DNA of 60,000 nucleotides from Nymphaea colorata (taxonomy: Eukaryota; Streptophyta; Magnoliopsida; Nymphaeales; Nymphaeaceae): positions 17,129,716-17,189,715 of the forward strand of contig NC_045144.1 of assembly GCF_008831285.2 (NCBI RefSeq), in the 5' to 3' direction. Below are positions 1-10,780 of this stretch, piece by piece. Both the position numbers and the translations under genes were made by a program. The notes beneath the pieces were generated by a model. That model had not been told where the DNA came from and did not search any database. It saw nothing but the letters and a program-made list of their open reading frames with translations. Every line of letters starts with the position of its first letter. Position 1 is the first letter of the stretch.

Positions 1-24
1 TACAACAAACTCAGTCGTCTTGCT

Positions 25-3000
25 GTGACCATTTCTCAGCCCTCTAGTGACTTACAGGCTTCGGCCTTGGTAGCCTCAGGAGGTCGTGGATGCGGTTCAT
101 TCAGGGGGAGAGGCATTGGTCGTGGGTTAGGAGGAGGTAGGGGAAGATTTCAGTGCACCTATTGTGGTAAAATAGGACATTTAGAAGACAAAAGTTGGGA
201 TAAACATGGTCGTCATTCCGATGCATCCCTAGGAAGAAATGTTGCATCTAAGCAGGGCAAGAATTCTTTACCATCTCCTATTGGGTCTGTTCAGGCAGCT
301 TCATCAGTTGTAGATGGGTCTTTATCGCATTCTCACCCTGAGACAGTGACAGTGAGTATCAACAAGTCTGAGTATGAGGACTTCCTAACACTCAGATCTT
401 CCCCGCCGTCGGCCTCTATAGTCATGATAGACAGTGCTATGTCTGTTGATAGTGTCCCACATGATACAGGTACTACTTGGATTATTGATTCCGAAGCATC
501 GAGTCACTTTTGTAGTGAACCTTCTATGTTTATTGTGCTACACATGTTGCCTCAAGCACGTCATGTGAAACTTGCAGATGGTAGATGATCACATATTCTG
601 GGTTATGGTGATATCAAGATTTTTCAGTCTATGACTATTCCTAATGTGTTATATGCTCCTAAGTTCCCAACAAATTTGTTATCAGTTGGACAATTGATTA
701 ATGACTTACACTGTCGTGTTACATTTGACTATGGTTTATGTTCATTTCAGGACTTGCAAACTGGGAAGACGATTGGTGGAGACTATGAGAAAGGGGGCAT
801 CTACTTCCTGTCGGATCCAGTGGGTATTGCAGCATCATCGATCACCTCACCGTCCTCCTCTTTTCAGTGGCATCTCAGACTTGGTCATCCATCTGTCTCC
901 AAGCTCCGTCACCTTCTTCCTCAGCTTTCAATACCAGAGTCGTTCCAATGTGAAGTCTGTCAACTTGGCAAATACACCCGTAGTCATTATTCATCGAGTC
1001 TTTGTCCGTCCAGTTGTGGACTATTTGATCTTCTTCATGTTGATGTGTGGGGTCCTAGCAGAGTTGTTAGTAGGTCAAGATTTCGGTATTTTCTTGTCAT
1101 TGTTGATGATTATTCTCGAGTCACTTGGGTCTTCCTTTTAAAGGAAAGGTTTGAAGTAGTATGTATTCTCAAAAATCTTATTATTGAAATAAAGACCCAG
1201 TTTGGTATTCTTGTTAAAAACATTCGCACTGATAACGCCCTTGAGTTCAAAGCCTCAACATTAATGAAGTTCTACTCCGATAATGGCATTTCTCCTCAGT
1301 TTACTTGTCCCCATACCTCCCAACAAAATGGAGGAGTTGAACGTAAACATCGCCAACTCCTAAATGTGGTTCGTTCCCTAATGCTTCATACCAAGTTACC
1401 TGCATCTTTTTGGGGAGATGCCATCCTCACGGCCTGTTACTTAACCAACCGTTTACCCTCATCCTCCATTGACAACAAGGTTCCCATTAAACTTGTGCAT
1501 CCACAACGACCTTTATTTCCAGTGGCTCCCAAAGTATTTGGTTGCACATGCTTCGTTCACATACTTGGACCCACACGTGATAAATTGGGAGCCCAAGCCA
1601 TTAAGTGTATCTTTATAGGCTACTCCAGAAACCATAAGGGCTACAAATGCTTTGATCCCTTAACTCAAAAGGAGTATATCAGTGCGGATGTCACATTCTT
1701 TGAGTCTCAGCCTTATTATAGCTCCTCTTCCATCCTTCCTGAGATGTCACCATCACCAAACCCACTACCTATTCCTCCTATTTCTTTGGAGTCGTTTCCT
1801 TCTGAATCTCCTTCTACTGTAGTGTCCAAGTTTCGTGATCCTCCGCTGGTCTACACACGTCGACAGGACCATTCTCATAATCCTTCGCCAACGGTTTCTC
1901 AGGAAGTAAGTACATCTGAAGTGCATAGCCCTAGTCATTCTGATCCCTGTCAAGACTTACCTATTGCTCTTCGCAAAGGCAGGCGATAATGTACTTTACA
2001 TCCTATATCTCATTTTGTGTCTACTGATGGTGTTGGTAAAAATATGCAACAGTTCATTCAAGTTCTGGCTGCTCATACAGTTCCTACGTGTCACCAGCAG
2101 GCTTTATTAGACACCCAATGGAGACGGGCTATGCAAGATGAGATGGATGCCTTAGTGCAGAGAGGCACTTGGGAACTTGTTGATCCTCCTCCTCGTTGTG
2201 ATATTGTTGGCTCAAAGTGGGTATTCACAGTGAAATATAATTCTGATGGTTCTATGGAATGATACAAAGCTCGGTTGGTTGCTAAGGGCTACATGCAGAC
2301 CTATGGTGTGGATTTCTTTGAGACCTTCTCTCCAGTTGCTCGGTTGGGAACCATTCGTCTTATCATTTCTGTGGCTGTCCATCATGACTAGCACATGTAT
2401 CAACTGGATGTCAAAAAACCCTTGTTGTACGGTGATCTTGATGAGACTGTCTATATGCAACAACCACCAGGATTTGAACGACAGGGGGAGTGTGGCAAAG
2501 TGTGCAAGTTGAAGAAAGCTATTTATGGACTCAAGCAGAGTCCTCATGTGTGGTTTCACAAGTTTTCCGAGGTAGTCTCACAGTGTGGCTTTGTGAGATC
2601 TCCTCTTGATCATTCTCTGTTTATCAAGAAGACTTCTAGAGGTATAACCGTTCTCGTGGTTTATGTTGATGATATTATCCTAACAGGTGACTCTGATCAA
2701 GAAATTTTTGATGCAAAACTGTTTCTTCAAAAACACTTTGTGACGAAAGATCTTGGTCCACTTCGATACTTCTTGGGAATAGAAGTTGCTCGAAATAGGG
2801 AGGGTGTTGTTCTCTCTCAACGAAAGTATGTTCTTGATTTATTGCAAGACACAGGGATGCTAGGAGCTAAACCGGCTAATTTGCCAATGAATCCACGTAT
2901 ACACCTTCATGATGACCAAACAGAATTAGTGGATTCTAGATCTTATAGATCCCTTATTGGAAAACTACTCTATGTTACTGTGACAAGACCAGACATTAGT

Positions 3001-3615
3001 TTTGCAGTGGGGAAGCTAAGTCAATTTATGGAAAAACCAAGGAAAGCTCATTGGGATGCTGCTTTGATGGTGGTTAAATATCTGAAATCGTCTCCTGGCA
3101 AAGGCCTTTTGTTCACAAAAGGCAAGACTCTGGAAGTGGAAGCCTATAGTGATGCGGACTATGCTGGCTCAGTCGAGGACAGAAAATCTACCACAGGATT
3201 TTGTGTATTTGTGGGAGGCAACCTCATATCATGGAGAAGTAAAAAACAAGGTGTGGTGTCAAGATCTAGTGCAGAATCTGAATATAGAGCTATGGCTCAA
3301 ACTGCAACAGAAATGACTTGGGTTAGATCCATGCTATCTAGCCTAAGTGTGTCGATTTCACTTCCCATGAAGATGTATTGTGACAATCATGCAGCCACAT
3401 ACATTGCTAATAATCTAGTTTTTCATGAGAGAACTAAACATATTGAGGTTGACTGTCATTACATTCAGGATCTCGTTCAAGGAGGAACCATTGCCACTAT
3501 TCATGTCCCTTCAGAAGACCAAGCTGCAGATGTCTTCACCAAAGCTCTCCCTATTGGTGATTTCTCTAAATGTTGTGACAAGCTGAGCATGTTTAATATG
3601 TATGCTCCAACTTGA
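25..3615 (+). pseudogene. copia gag-pol polyprotein, broken by four stop codons
   Basis: All coding segments lie in one frame. Stops interrupt it at 586-588, 1987-1989, 2260-2262 and 2389-2391; I saw no frameshift. The gag zinc knuckle begins near 154 and has the CX2C and H positions, but the fourth ligand is Ser. The protease region near 472 reads DSEASSH, with Glu where DSGA is usual. Integrase shows the HLRLGHP zinc region near 871, the first catalytic Asp in HVDVWG near 1042 and the Glu in NGGVERKHRQ near 1327. The reverse transcriptase YVDD box is near 2662. RNase H has YSDADYAG near 3145 and the SSAESEYRA segment near 3274. The polyprotein ends at a TGA before the polypurine tract. It would have made the capsid and replication enzymes of the element. 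Confidence 0.92.
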
Positions 3616-3622
3616 GGGGGAG

Positions 3623-3853
3623 TGTTGAAATAAGAATGTTTATGTTTCTAGGTGGTTCTTTGTAATATCAAAGAGTTATAAGATCTCTTTAATATTTTCT
3701 TTATTTTAGATTGATGTAATCTGTAAATCTTCTTTCTACCCTAATCTCTTTATAAGAGAGATTAGGGTTAGTGAATTGAACAAGTTCTTTTCTTCTCAAC
3801 TCTCACATCTTCAGCCCTCTCTCTCTCTCTCTCCACGTTTCAAGACTGCAACA
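3623..3853 (+). repeat. probable 3' LTR of the first copia element
   Basis: The sequence begins TGTTG immediately after the polypurine tract GAGGGGGAG. It contains a TATA-like TTTATAAGAG near 3750 and a CT-rich end. The proposed right end is the CAACA at 3849-3853, which is the inverse complement of the TGTTG start. The start is firm. The end is inferred, because the partner LTR is outside the window; an earlier CA near 3806-3812 is also possible. Confidence 0.6.
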
Positions 3854-4442
3854 CAACTAAAAAAGAAGTTAAAAAACTAAAACCGCCCATCTCCTCCCTC
3901 CCTCTCGACTTTCAATAGAGCTGAAGGCTGAAGTTCTTTCGGCAGGTGTTTGGGCAGCTGCAGACTGACTGCGACCGGCGATGAACGGCGACGGACGGCG
4001 AGTGGGCGACGCCGACGCAGGTTTTTCGTTTGTTTGTTCCTTTTTTATTTTTAGGGTTTCCAACTTCCGATCTGCTTCAATGTTGCGGGATTTGTTCTTC
4101 TCTCTAGTTTCCCAACATTGATGGCACATTCCGACGAAATTTCCTGCTCCCTATTTATCTGTTTTCAATGTCATCTTTTTCAAGAACTTGTTGTTTGTTC
4201 GAGCCTCCATTTTCAGCCGCTTCATTTTAAGGAAGAAGAATAAATTGGGTGTTGATATGTTCCTTTTGTAAATTCTCACTGTTAGGAGATGCACGGTTTG
4301 ATACTTATACTGCACGTGGTTGTTTATGTTCAAGGAGAGGATTTTTCTGTTTCTATGATTTTTCACTTTCCTGCTTTTGGTATGTTCTATATGCACTATC
4401 TAGCTTACGGTTATTGTTGACTTGTTATATCCAATTCCCTTG
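3854..4442. other. DNA between the two copia elements, nothing recognised
   Basis: This stretch separates the proposed end of the first copia element from the target duplication of the second. It has a GC-rich patch near 3960-4020 and is otherwise AT-rich. No exon of the importin-like gene and no domain was recognised on either strand. It may be intron sequence of that gene. Confidence 0.4.
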
Positions 4443-4447
4443 ATTCT

Positions 4448-4692
4448 TGTTGACAAATCTTGCTGTATGAGTCCGGGTCTGTACCCGATCCAGTATGTCC
4501 TAGTTAGGGCATACTTATATCAGTGTAAACCCTAATTTTAAAGGTTAATGAAAATCTTAAGAGAGAGAGAGTTTGGTCGCTAGTGGGCGCCAGTTCCTCC
4601 TCGTCCGTGGTTTTTTTTCCTCTTGTTGAGGGTTTTTCCACGTTACATCGTGTTCATCTTATTCCTTTGTTCTTGAACTTCGTGTTTGTATA
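4448..4692 (+). repeat. 5' LTR of the second copia element
   Basis: It starts TGTTG directly after the ATTCT target duplication and ends just before the primer-binding site. It aligns along its full length with 9573-9815. Its last bases are TATA where the partner LTR has TACA, so the expected terminal CA has been lost here. Confidence 0.93.
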
Positions 4693-4704
4693 TGGTATCA
4701 GAGC
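4693..4704 (+). other. primer-binding site (initiator tRNA-Met type)
   Basis: TGGTATCAGAGC abuts the 5' LTR. This is the standard plant copia primer site, complementary to the 3' end of initiator methionine tRNA, where minus-strand DNA synthesis begins. Confidence 0.92.
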
Positions 4705-5283
4705 CGTGAAGTTCTGGCGTGACTGATTCGAGTGTTTGTTTCTGTTGTGGCCATGTGAGAGGAAGACTCGTGCCGGTACTGTTCATTGCCCATCGCCCGA
4801 CGGTTCACTGCCCGACGTGGTCATCGCCCGACGCTGTTGGAGTTCCGGCATCTCTTCCAGCGATGCTCTCGACGCAGTTGGAGTTTCGGTGACGCCTCGA
4901 TGCCGTAGGAGTCCCTCGACGCCATCTGAAGTTCCGACGACTCTCTGTTTCTGCCCTGCTTGCCGTCGCCGCCACCAGCTGTGTCGCCCGCGGTTCTCTG
5001 AGTCGCCCGACGTTGCTCTGTTCGGTCCCTGTTTTTGACCCGATGCCGTTGGAGTTCCAGCGTCGCCCTGTGCTGGTCCGCCGTCATCTTCCTCCTTCGT
5101 CTGTTTTGCCCAGGCCGCTCGACTCTGCCTTGGTTGCTACCGTGAGGTCTGGTGTTCTTCCGCTGCTGGATCGTTGCCCTGCTCTTAGTCACCACTCTTT
5201 CTGCCGTTGTTGTCCAGTGTTGCCGCCAGCGTATCGCTGCTGCTGGTTCTTTTTCGTTCTCTTTGTAGGGCTGATCTATAATT
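4705..5283 (+). other. GC-rich untranslated leader of the second copia element
   Basis: About 580 bases separate the primer site from the gag ATG at 5284. The stretch is clearly more GC-rich than the rest of the element. It contains repeated short motifs such as GCCCGACG (near 4794, 4811, 4828 and 5005) and TTGGAGTTCC-like words (near 4838, 4878 and 5050). No domain was recognised; a packaging or leader role is inference. Confidence 0.6.
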
Positions 5284-8200
5284 ATGGCAACGTCTTCCTC
5301 GTCCACCGTCAACACTGCTCAATCTGAAATTGGGGCTTATAGAACTGAGAATGTTCCCGTTCAAGTCACTACTATTCACCTTACCAAGGAGAACTATCTC
5401 CCGTGGTCGGCCGCTATGACTATGGGGATTGCAAGTCGCGGTCGGATTGCCTTTATCAATGGAAGGAAACCTGAACCGGCAGAGACAAGTGGTGAGTGGG
5501 ACACTTGGTTTCTTGAGGATAATCAAGTAAAAACTTGGATTGTCAACTCTGTTTCCGCTGATATCCAACCCCTTATTCTTTGGAAGAAGACTGCTAGAGA
5601 CATGTGGGTGATTTTGGAGGAGATGTGTGGTCAGAAGAAAACAGTTATCCAAACTTACCAACTAATGACGACTATCTATGGAATTCGGCAAGGGAACTTA
5701 TCTGTTGCAGATTATTACGGGGCTTCGAAAGCCAAGTGGGAGGATCTTGACTATTATTCTGATATTAATTGGCATTGTCCTCACGATTAGGCACTTTATG
5801 TTGCTAAAGAGTGGGAAAATAGGGTGTTCCTCTTTTTAGCTGGTTTAAATGATGAGTTTGAAAGCGTTAGAAGTCAGATTCTGAATTCAGGAGAAGTGCC
5901 GAGTATTGAAGATGTGTATTCTCGTGTTGAAGCTGAAGAACAGAGGAGGCTGGTTACATCTGGGGGAAAGAGAGATCTCATGTCACATAATGAGAGATCT
6001 ACTCTTGTTAGTTGGGGTCCTGGAGGCACTACTAGATCTCTTCGTAGATGTACTCATTGCAAGAACAATGGTCATACTGTGGATTTCTGTTGGGATCTTC
6101 ATCCAGAGAAAAAGGGTAACAAAGGGAAGTCTTCTTACGGGAAGCCGACTGTGCCTGAAGAAACAAAATCTAGTGGAGGGAAGATCTCTATTTCTGCTGA
6201 ACAACTTCGGGAACTAAGGGCTTATTTGGGTCGGATCGATGTCAATCAGGTCGAAGCATTAGATGAGACAAAGGCTAATCATGCTCTTGCCATTGTAGAG
6301 GATAAAGGTAACTCTTGTGTAGGGGAATGGATCGTGGACAGTGGTGCTACTCACCACATGACGGGTAACCCTAAATTGTTTCATGAATATAAGTTGTCTT
6401 CAGGACGGGAACGAGTATCTCTTGCAGATGGTTCCTCTACCTCTGTGGCCAAAAAAGGGAGTCTGTCCTTGTTGGACAAATTTCATGTGCGAGGAGCATT
6501 ACATGTCCCTCAACTTCCCTTAAATCTCTTGTCAGTTAGTAAACTTACTAAAGAGCTGAATTGTGAACTCATCTTTTCTGCAACTCGTTGTATTTTGCAG
6601 GACTTGGCGACAGGGAAGAGGATTGGGATTGGTTTGGCGTCAGATGGCTTATATCATCTTCCCATACGCGTGGCCACGACTCTTATGACAGCGATCAGCA
6701 AGACAGAAAAGCGAAGAGAAGATTGCCTTCAGTCCTTCTTGTATTGGCATGAACGCCTTGGGCATTTACCTTTTGGGATTTTGAAACAGTTGTTTTCCGA
6801 TTTGTGTTCCACTCTAAATTTGTCATTGATTTCTTGTGATGTATGTCAGTTTGCTAAACATGTGAGGGCTTCGTAACCTATTTCTACTAGCTGTGTTAAT
6901 GAAGTTTTTTCCTTGGTTCACTCTGATGTGTGGGGGCCTTTGGGAATTCATACCCGTCAAGGTTTTCAATATTTTATAACTTTTATTGATGACTTCTCTC
7001 GAACCACCTTTGTCTACTTGTTAAAGGATCGCAGTGAGGCACCTCATATCATAGAGACCTTCATTCTACTTGTGCAAACTCAATATGGTGGAACTGTTAA
7101 AACCTTTCGATCGGATAATGCCTGTGAGTATATGCGCCAATCAGTCGAGGAGTTCCTTCAAAAAAGGGGGATTGTTAACGAGACGTCCTGTAGTTATACT
7201 CCGCCACAAAACGGGGTGGCTGAGAGGAAGAATCGTCAGCTCCTTAATGTCACCAGAGCCCTTTTGTTTCAGAGGAATCTTCCCAAGCACTATTGGGGTG
7301 ATGCAGCTCTTACCAGTGCATATCTCATCAACCGCATGCCTAATCGTGTGCTGAATGGTCGGACTCCCAATTCTTTACTTCCAAGAAGTCGTCAACCTTT
7401 TCCCCTTCCCCCTCGTGTTTTTGGCTGTGTGTGTTTTATTCATGATCACAGTCCCAATGTTAAGAAACTTGATCCCCGGTCTATCAAGGGTGTGTTTGTT
7501 GGGTATTCTCCTACTCAGAAAGGATATAGGTGTCTTGATCCTACCACTGGCCGTGTTTATGTTATAAGGGATGTTACTTTCTTGGAACATGCTTCTTATT
7601 TTTGTGAGAATCCTCTTCAGGAGAAGAAGTCTGTGGTTGGGGAAGAGTATTCTCAGAGTCGAGAGATTCAATTTACAGATTTTCTGGACTACAAGAAAGA
7701 AGAACCTCTCACAGCTGTTGATGTGCCTGAGAAGAAAGAAGGGTGTGGCACCGGAACTGAGAAGGAAGGTCATCGTATGTTTGGACATGTCTACTCTAGA
7801 CGAGGTGCTCGGACAGAGGATGTGACTTGTGGTGCGAGATCTACTTCCAATCCCAATGCCATTCCTTCCCTGGATGAACCAAGTCCTACCTTGAAGACTC
7901 AAGATGAGGTTGAAAAAGAAATGAAGATCTTCCCATTGCCCTGAGAAAGGGTGTCAGATCATGTACTCAACACCCGATTGGTAATTTTGTATCTTATTCA
8001 AGACTTAGCAAGGATTACAAGTGTTTTGTATCTTCTCTTTCTTTGGCTCAGGACCGTTGCTGAAGCTCAAAGTGATTTCAAGTGGGCTGATGCTATGAAA
8101 GAAGAAATGGAAGCCTTAAGAAGAAACATGACATGGGAAGTTGTGAAGATTCCTAAGGTAGCTCACTTGGTTGGATCCAAGTGGGTGTATACCATTAAGT

Positions 8201-9588
8201 ACAAACCCGATGGAAGTGTTGAAAGATACAAAGCTCGTCTTGTGGCCAAGGGGTTTAGTCAAAAATATGGGATTGATTATTTAGAGACTTTTGCTCCAGT
8301 TGCAAAAATGAAGACGGTTAGAGTTGTTATGTCCCTAGCTGTGATGAAGGAGTGGAGGATGTACCAACTCGATGTTAAGAATGTCTTTCTCAATGGTGAT
8401 CTCGAAGAAGAAGTATATATGCGTATGCCCCAAGGATATGAAGAACCAGAGAAATGTTGTAAGCTGAAAAAGGCCTTATATGGCCTCAAGCATGGTTCGA
8501 ACGTCTTAGACGAGTGATGCAACATCATGGGTACAATCAAGGGAATGAAGACCCCACTCTATTTGTGAAGAAAAATGAGAGCATGGTCACTCTTTTACTC
8601 GTCTATGTGGATGACATGATTGTCACGGGAGATGATGAGGAGGAGATCTTCAAGTTAAAAGTGTTATTGGCTGCTGAATTTGATCTCAAGGATCTTGGCA
8701 AACTAAAGTATTTTCTTGGTATTGAGATTGCTAGATCTAGTACTGGCCTTGTGCTAAACCAGAGGAAATATACATTAAATCTGTTGGAGGAGACTGGTAA
8801 ACTGGGGTGTAGACCCGCTTCTACCCCACTTGATATCGGACACAAGTTAAGCCTTAGAGATGGAGAGCTGCTTTGTGAAGAAGCTAAGGGAAGATATCAA
8901 CGTCTGGTTGGAAAGTTGATTTATCTTACCCTTACGAGACCAGATATCACTTTTGCGGTAAATATACTGAGTCAATTCATGCATGCACCTACTGATACAC
9001 ATCTGAAGGCTGTGGATAGAATATTGTGTTATTTGAAGAGAAATCCTGGCAAGGGACTCTTGTATGTGAAACAAGAGACTGTAGAGATTGAGGGGTACTC
9101 CGATGCAGACTGGGCAGGTTGTGCTGATACTCGAAGGTCTACCACAGGGTATTGTGTCTACTTGGGAGGAAATCTTGTTGTTTGGAGGAGCAAGAGACAG
9201 GATGTGTGTTCTCGATCTAGTGCAGAGGCAGAGCATAGAGCCATCGCTATGGGAGTGTCAGAGTTACTACGGCTGAAAATATTGCTGACTGATATTGGAA
9301 TAGAGGTTGAAGGACCAATGAAGATGTACCGTGACAACAAGTCTGCAATCAACTTAGCTAACAACCCTGCACTACACAACAGAACAAAGCATGTTGAGAT
9401 TGATCGTCACTTCATTCGTGAAAGGATTGATGCTAAACAGTTAATCTTACCTTACATGAAGTCTAAAGACCAAACCGCTGATGTTTTGACGAAAGCTCTA
9501 TCATCAACTTCATTCGAGAGAAATGTATCCAAGTTGAGCATGTTTGATATGTACGCCCAACTTGAGGGGGAGTGTTGTCGAATCTTGG
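5284..9588 (+). pseudogene. copia gag-pol polyprotein of the second element, broken
   Basis: Gag starts at ATG 5284. An intact CX2CX4HX4C zinc knuckle lies near 6052-6093 and an intact protease motif DSGATHH near 6340. Integrase has the zinc-region HERLGH near 6750, HSDVWG near 6919 and the catalytic Glu in NGVAERKNRQ near 7210. Reverse transcriptase has YVDDM near 8604 and RNase H has YSDADWAG near 9100. Breaks are a TAG at 5788-5790, a TAA at 6874-6876, a frame change near 7925 that reverts near 8050, and a further frameshift with a small apparent deletion near 8490. After the last break the frame stays open through RNase H to about 9630, running past the normal pol end into the 3' LTR. Confidence 0.92.
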
Positions 9589-9815
9589 TGTATGGGTCCG
9601 AGTCTGGACCCGATCCACTATGTCCTAGTTAGGGCATACTTATATCAGTGTAAACCATAATCTTAAAGGTTAATGAAAATCTTAAGAGAGAGAGAGTCTG
9701 GTCGCTAGTGGGCGCCAGTTCCTCCTCGTCCGTGGTTTTTTACTCTCGTTGAGGGTTTTTCCACGTTACATCGTGTTCATCTTATTCCTTTGTTCTTCAT
9801 CTTCGTGTTTCTACA
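9573..9815 (+). repeat. 3' LTR of the second copia element
   Basis: It starts TGTTG after the polypurine tract TTGAGGGGGAG (9562-9572) and ends CTACA at 9815, followed by the ATTCT duplication. It aligns end to end with the 5' LTR. It contains a GAGA tract and the shared segment CTAGTTAGGGCATACTTATA. Confidence 0.94.
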
Positions 9816-10039
9816 ATTCTCATTCAAAGGTTTCTGTTTTACCCTCACGTGTTATATTATCTTTGTTATTATAGTATGGGTGCCTCAAGTAAAGGGAAGG
9901 AATAGTGTATGTTTTATTAGATTATCTATGATCTATGGAACATTTTATGTTTTTTTTTTAATTATGAACATTTTAAGGAATATCTATGATTTATGGATTC
10001 ATTTGGTTTTTTTAATTTTTTGAATTAATTATATATAAT

Positions 10040-10118
10040 AGTCACCGTACCCATACCAAGATTTATGAAACGTCGTACCAGTACCTGTACCCGCACCCAT
10101 ACCCGTACCATTGTGACA
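10040..10118. repeat. short GTACC-rich repeat patch
   Basis: Repeats of ACCCGTACC/GTACCC words, bounded by GTCACCGTACCC on the left and CCGTACCATTGTGAC on the right, form a degenerate inverted structure. It resembles the ends of small DNA transposons, but no target duplication was found. It lies downstream of the last visible importin-like exon. Confidence 0.35.
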
Positions 10119-10780
10119 TAGGATTTACATCATTTTTTAGTAGAAATCCACTGTTGGCCAACCATTCACAACATGAGTGACCAAATTTAGGAATTCCAAA
10201 AGATTAAAAGATTAATGTTCACAGTTATCTAGATTTTTAGATCTCAAAAGTCTCTTTTTTGGGGGTCAGAATGGACATGACTCAAGAGTTTATTCCTCAC
10301 AAAAGAACCACACCAATTACATTTCCACTGTCTCATTTGGGCAACAAGCTTTTTAAGAATAAGAAAACACAACTGTCCATAGCATATAGATAGTAGGAAG
10401 CAACCAATTTTATATATATATATAGGAAAATTGAATCGTGATTCTAGTTTTTTAGAGTCACCCAGCCATCTAATCAGGACGTCCAATCCAACATGATGGA
10501 CGGTTAAACAAAAAACACATAGAAAAAGTAGGTGGGTATTTTCGTCATGTAGTATTAATTTACACCTTTTTCTCCTTGTTTTTCTCTCAACCATCTATCC
10601 TGGTAGATGACTGAGTGACTTTGGATACCCAACTCATCGTTTAATCACTCTGTATATATAAATACATATATGTGTGTGTGTGTGTGTCTGGAGAGAGAGA
10701 GAAATATATTTTTACTAATTATGAAATGCAGATCTATAGAACTTCATTCTCAAAGACCTGTGAGTGTCAGAACTTCTCAC

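Larger units (their letters stand above)
1..3853 (+). mobile_element. Ty1/copia LTR retrotransposon, 5' part outside window, decayed
   Basis: The window opens inside gag. Downstream come, in order, a zinc knuckle, aspartic protease, integrase, reverse transcriptase and RNase H, which is the Ty1/copia order. After the last pol codon there is a polypurine tract (about 3612-3622) and a sequence starting TGTTG that reads as the 3' LTR. The 5' LTR and primer site lie left of base 1, so the target duplication cannot be tested. Pol carries four in-frame stops, so this copy is inactive. It lies on the far side of the last visible exon of the importin-like gene and may sit in that gene's intron (inference). 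Confidence 0.93.
4448..9815 (+). mobile_element. complete but decayed Ty1/copia LTR retrotransposon
   Basis: Two LTRs bound the element. It is flanked by an exact 5-bp direct repeat ATTCT at 4443-4447 and 9816-9820, the target-site duplication of one integration event. A primer-binding site TGGTATCAGAGC (4693-4704), of the type matching initiator tRNA-Met, follows the 5' LTR. A polypurine tract precedes the 3' LTR. The interior encodes gag, protease, integrase, reverse transcriptase and RNase H in copia order. Stops and frameshifts make it inactive. The LTRs differ by about 16 substitutions plus a 2-base length change, counted by eye, so the insertion is not recent. Confidence 0.96.

Noticed and set aside
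4736-5038. 100-codon frame in the leader of the second copia element
   Set aside because: It starts at GTG, is low in complexity and lies between the primer site and gag; no domain was seen.
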